Assembly (NCBI GenBank): GCA_028867095.1
Contig: JAGWHA010000022.1
Location: 1 to 10,789 of the forward strand
Length of the DNA: 10,789 bases
Reading direction: 5' to 3'
DNA from: Microcaldota archaeon
Lineage (GTDB): Archaea > Micrarchaeota > Micrarchaeia > Micrarchaeales > CABMGC01
The translations under genes were made by a program, and so were the position numbers. Below are positions 10,741-10,789 of this stretch, one piece after another. Below the pieces are notes generated by a model that worked only from the letters and a program-made list of their open reading frames with translations, was not told the origin of the DNA and ran no database searches. The stretch's first letter is position 1. Every line of letters begins with the position of its first letter.

Positions 10741-10789
10741 GCCAGGGTGGCAGAATCCGGTAACGCGTGCGCCTGGAAATTTATTCCCG
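10741..10789 (+). tRNA. 5' part of a probable tRNA-Ser (anticodon GGA), cut by the window edge
   Basis: The sequence starts GCCAGGG, a plausible acceptor strand. TGGCAGAA then gives the U8, G9 and D-arm pattern of long-arm tRNAs, and CCGGTAA supplies G18-G19 of the D loop. The 5' anticodon-stem strand would be TGCGC (10768-10772), followed by the loop CTGGAAA (10773-10779) with anticodon GGA at 10775-10777. The expected complement GCGCA does not follow; the next bases are TTTATTCCCG. That suggests an intron at the canonical 37/38 position, with the 3' half beyond the window. One D-stem pair is weak (A10752 opposite C10764). A TATA box lies 30 nt upstream. An ATG at 10739 also opens a short frame to the edge, so a coding start is the alternative. 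Confidence 0.6.

Noticed and set aside
10739..10789. Protein-coding start (ATG at 10739, MPGWQNPVT...) at the right edge
   Set aside because: The bases match the 5' half of a long-arm tRNA with a correctly spaced TATA box, which is more specific than a 17-codon open frame. It is kept as an alternative, not a feature.
1..10789. CRISPR, insertion sequence, phage, toxin-antitoxin or defence islands
   Set aside because: No direct-repeat array, terminal inverted repeats, transposase, integrase or nuclease/methylase motif was found on either strand. Gene content is mostly housekeeping.

Overview
The window looks like a compact archaeal chromosome segment. The main evidence is a transcription factor B gene (TFIIB type: N-terminal zinc ribbon plus two cyclin-like repeats), strong archaeal TATA boxes at a near-constant distance upstream of starts, a UPF0200-type P-loop protein, a stand-alone MetRS-beta-like tRNA-binding protein, and heavy AGG/AGA/ATA codon use. 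Tiny intergenic gaps, overlapping convergent genes, a class II lysyl-tRNA synthetase and several orphan proteins would suit a small-genome lineage such as the DPANN/Micrarchaeota group. That placement is an inference, not a demonstration.

Layout from left to right. Positions 1-47 may hold the first codons of a minus-strand gene leaving the window. An unrecognised 204-residue protein (141-755, +) converges on and overlaps an RNA 2',3'-cyclic phosphodiesterase thpR (735-1274, -). A divergent promoter (1275-1320) separates thpR from a pair encoding a tRNA-binding OB-fold protein (1321-1647) and a UPF0200 P-loop kinase-like protein (1655-2236). Next is an apparent transcription unit: a secreted, sequon-rich surface protein (2286-3125), an unrecognised 229-residue protein (3129-3818), tRNA-Asn(GUU) (3825-3899) and pyruvate kinase (3926-5287). 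Two genes with their own promoters follow: an M32 carboxypeptidase (5362-6840) and an orphan helical protein (6898-7632). The latter abuts a convergent PH-like-domain protein (7633-8004, -). Then come tRNA-Lys(UUU) (8070-8144) and, 45 nt later, its cognate synthetase lysS (8190-9647). The stop of lysS overlaps that of the convergent TFB gene (9639-10565, -). A 175-bp promoter region ends the window with the 5' half of a probable tRNA-Ser(GGA), possibly intron-containing.

Functionally the region is mostly housekeeping: translation (two or three tRNAs, LysRS, tRNA-binding protein, RNA-end enzyme), basal transcription (TFB), glycolysis (pyruvate kinase) and peptide turnover (M32 peptidase). Among these sit cell-surface and orphan genes. 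No mobile element, CRISPR array, phage gene or defence system was seen, and no stretch over 300 bases lacks a gene.

The most informative pattern is the start architecture. Promoter-proximal genes have a TATA box centred 30-36 nt before the start codon and no Shine-Dalgarno, as expected for near-leaderless mRNAs. Genes inside operons carry SD-like motifs instead. This pattern was used to pick starts (for example ATG 8190 rather than TTG 8169 for lysS).
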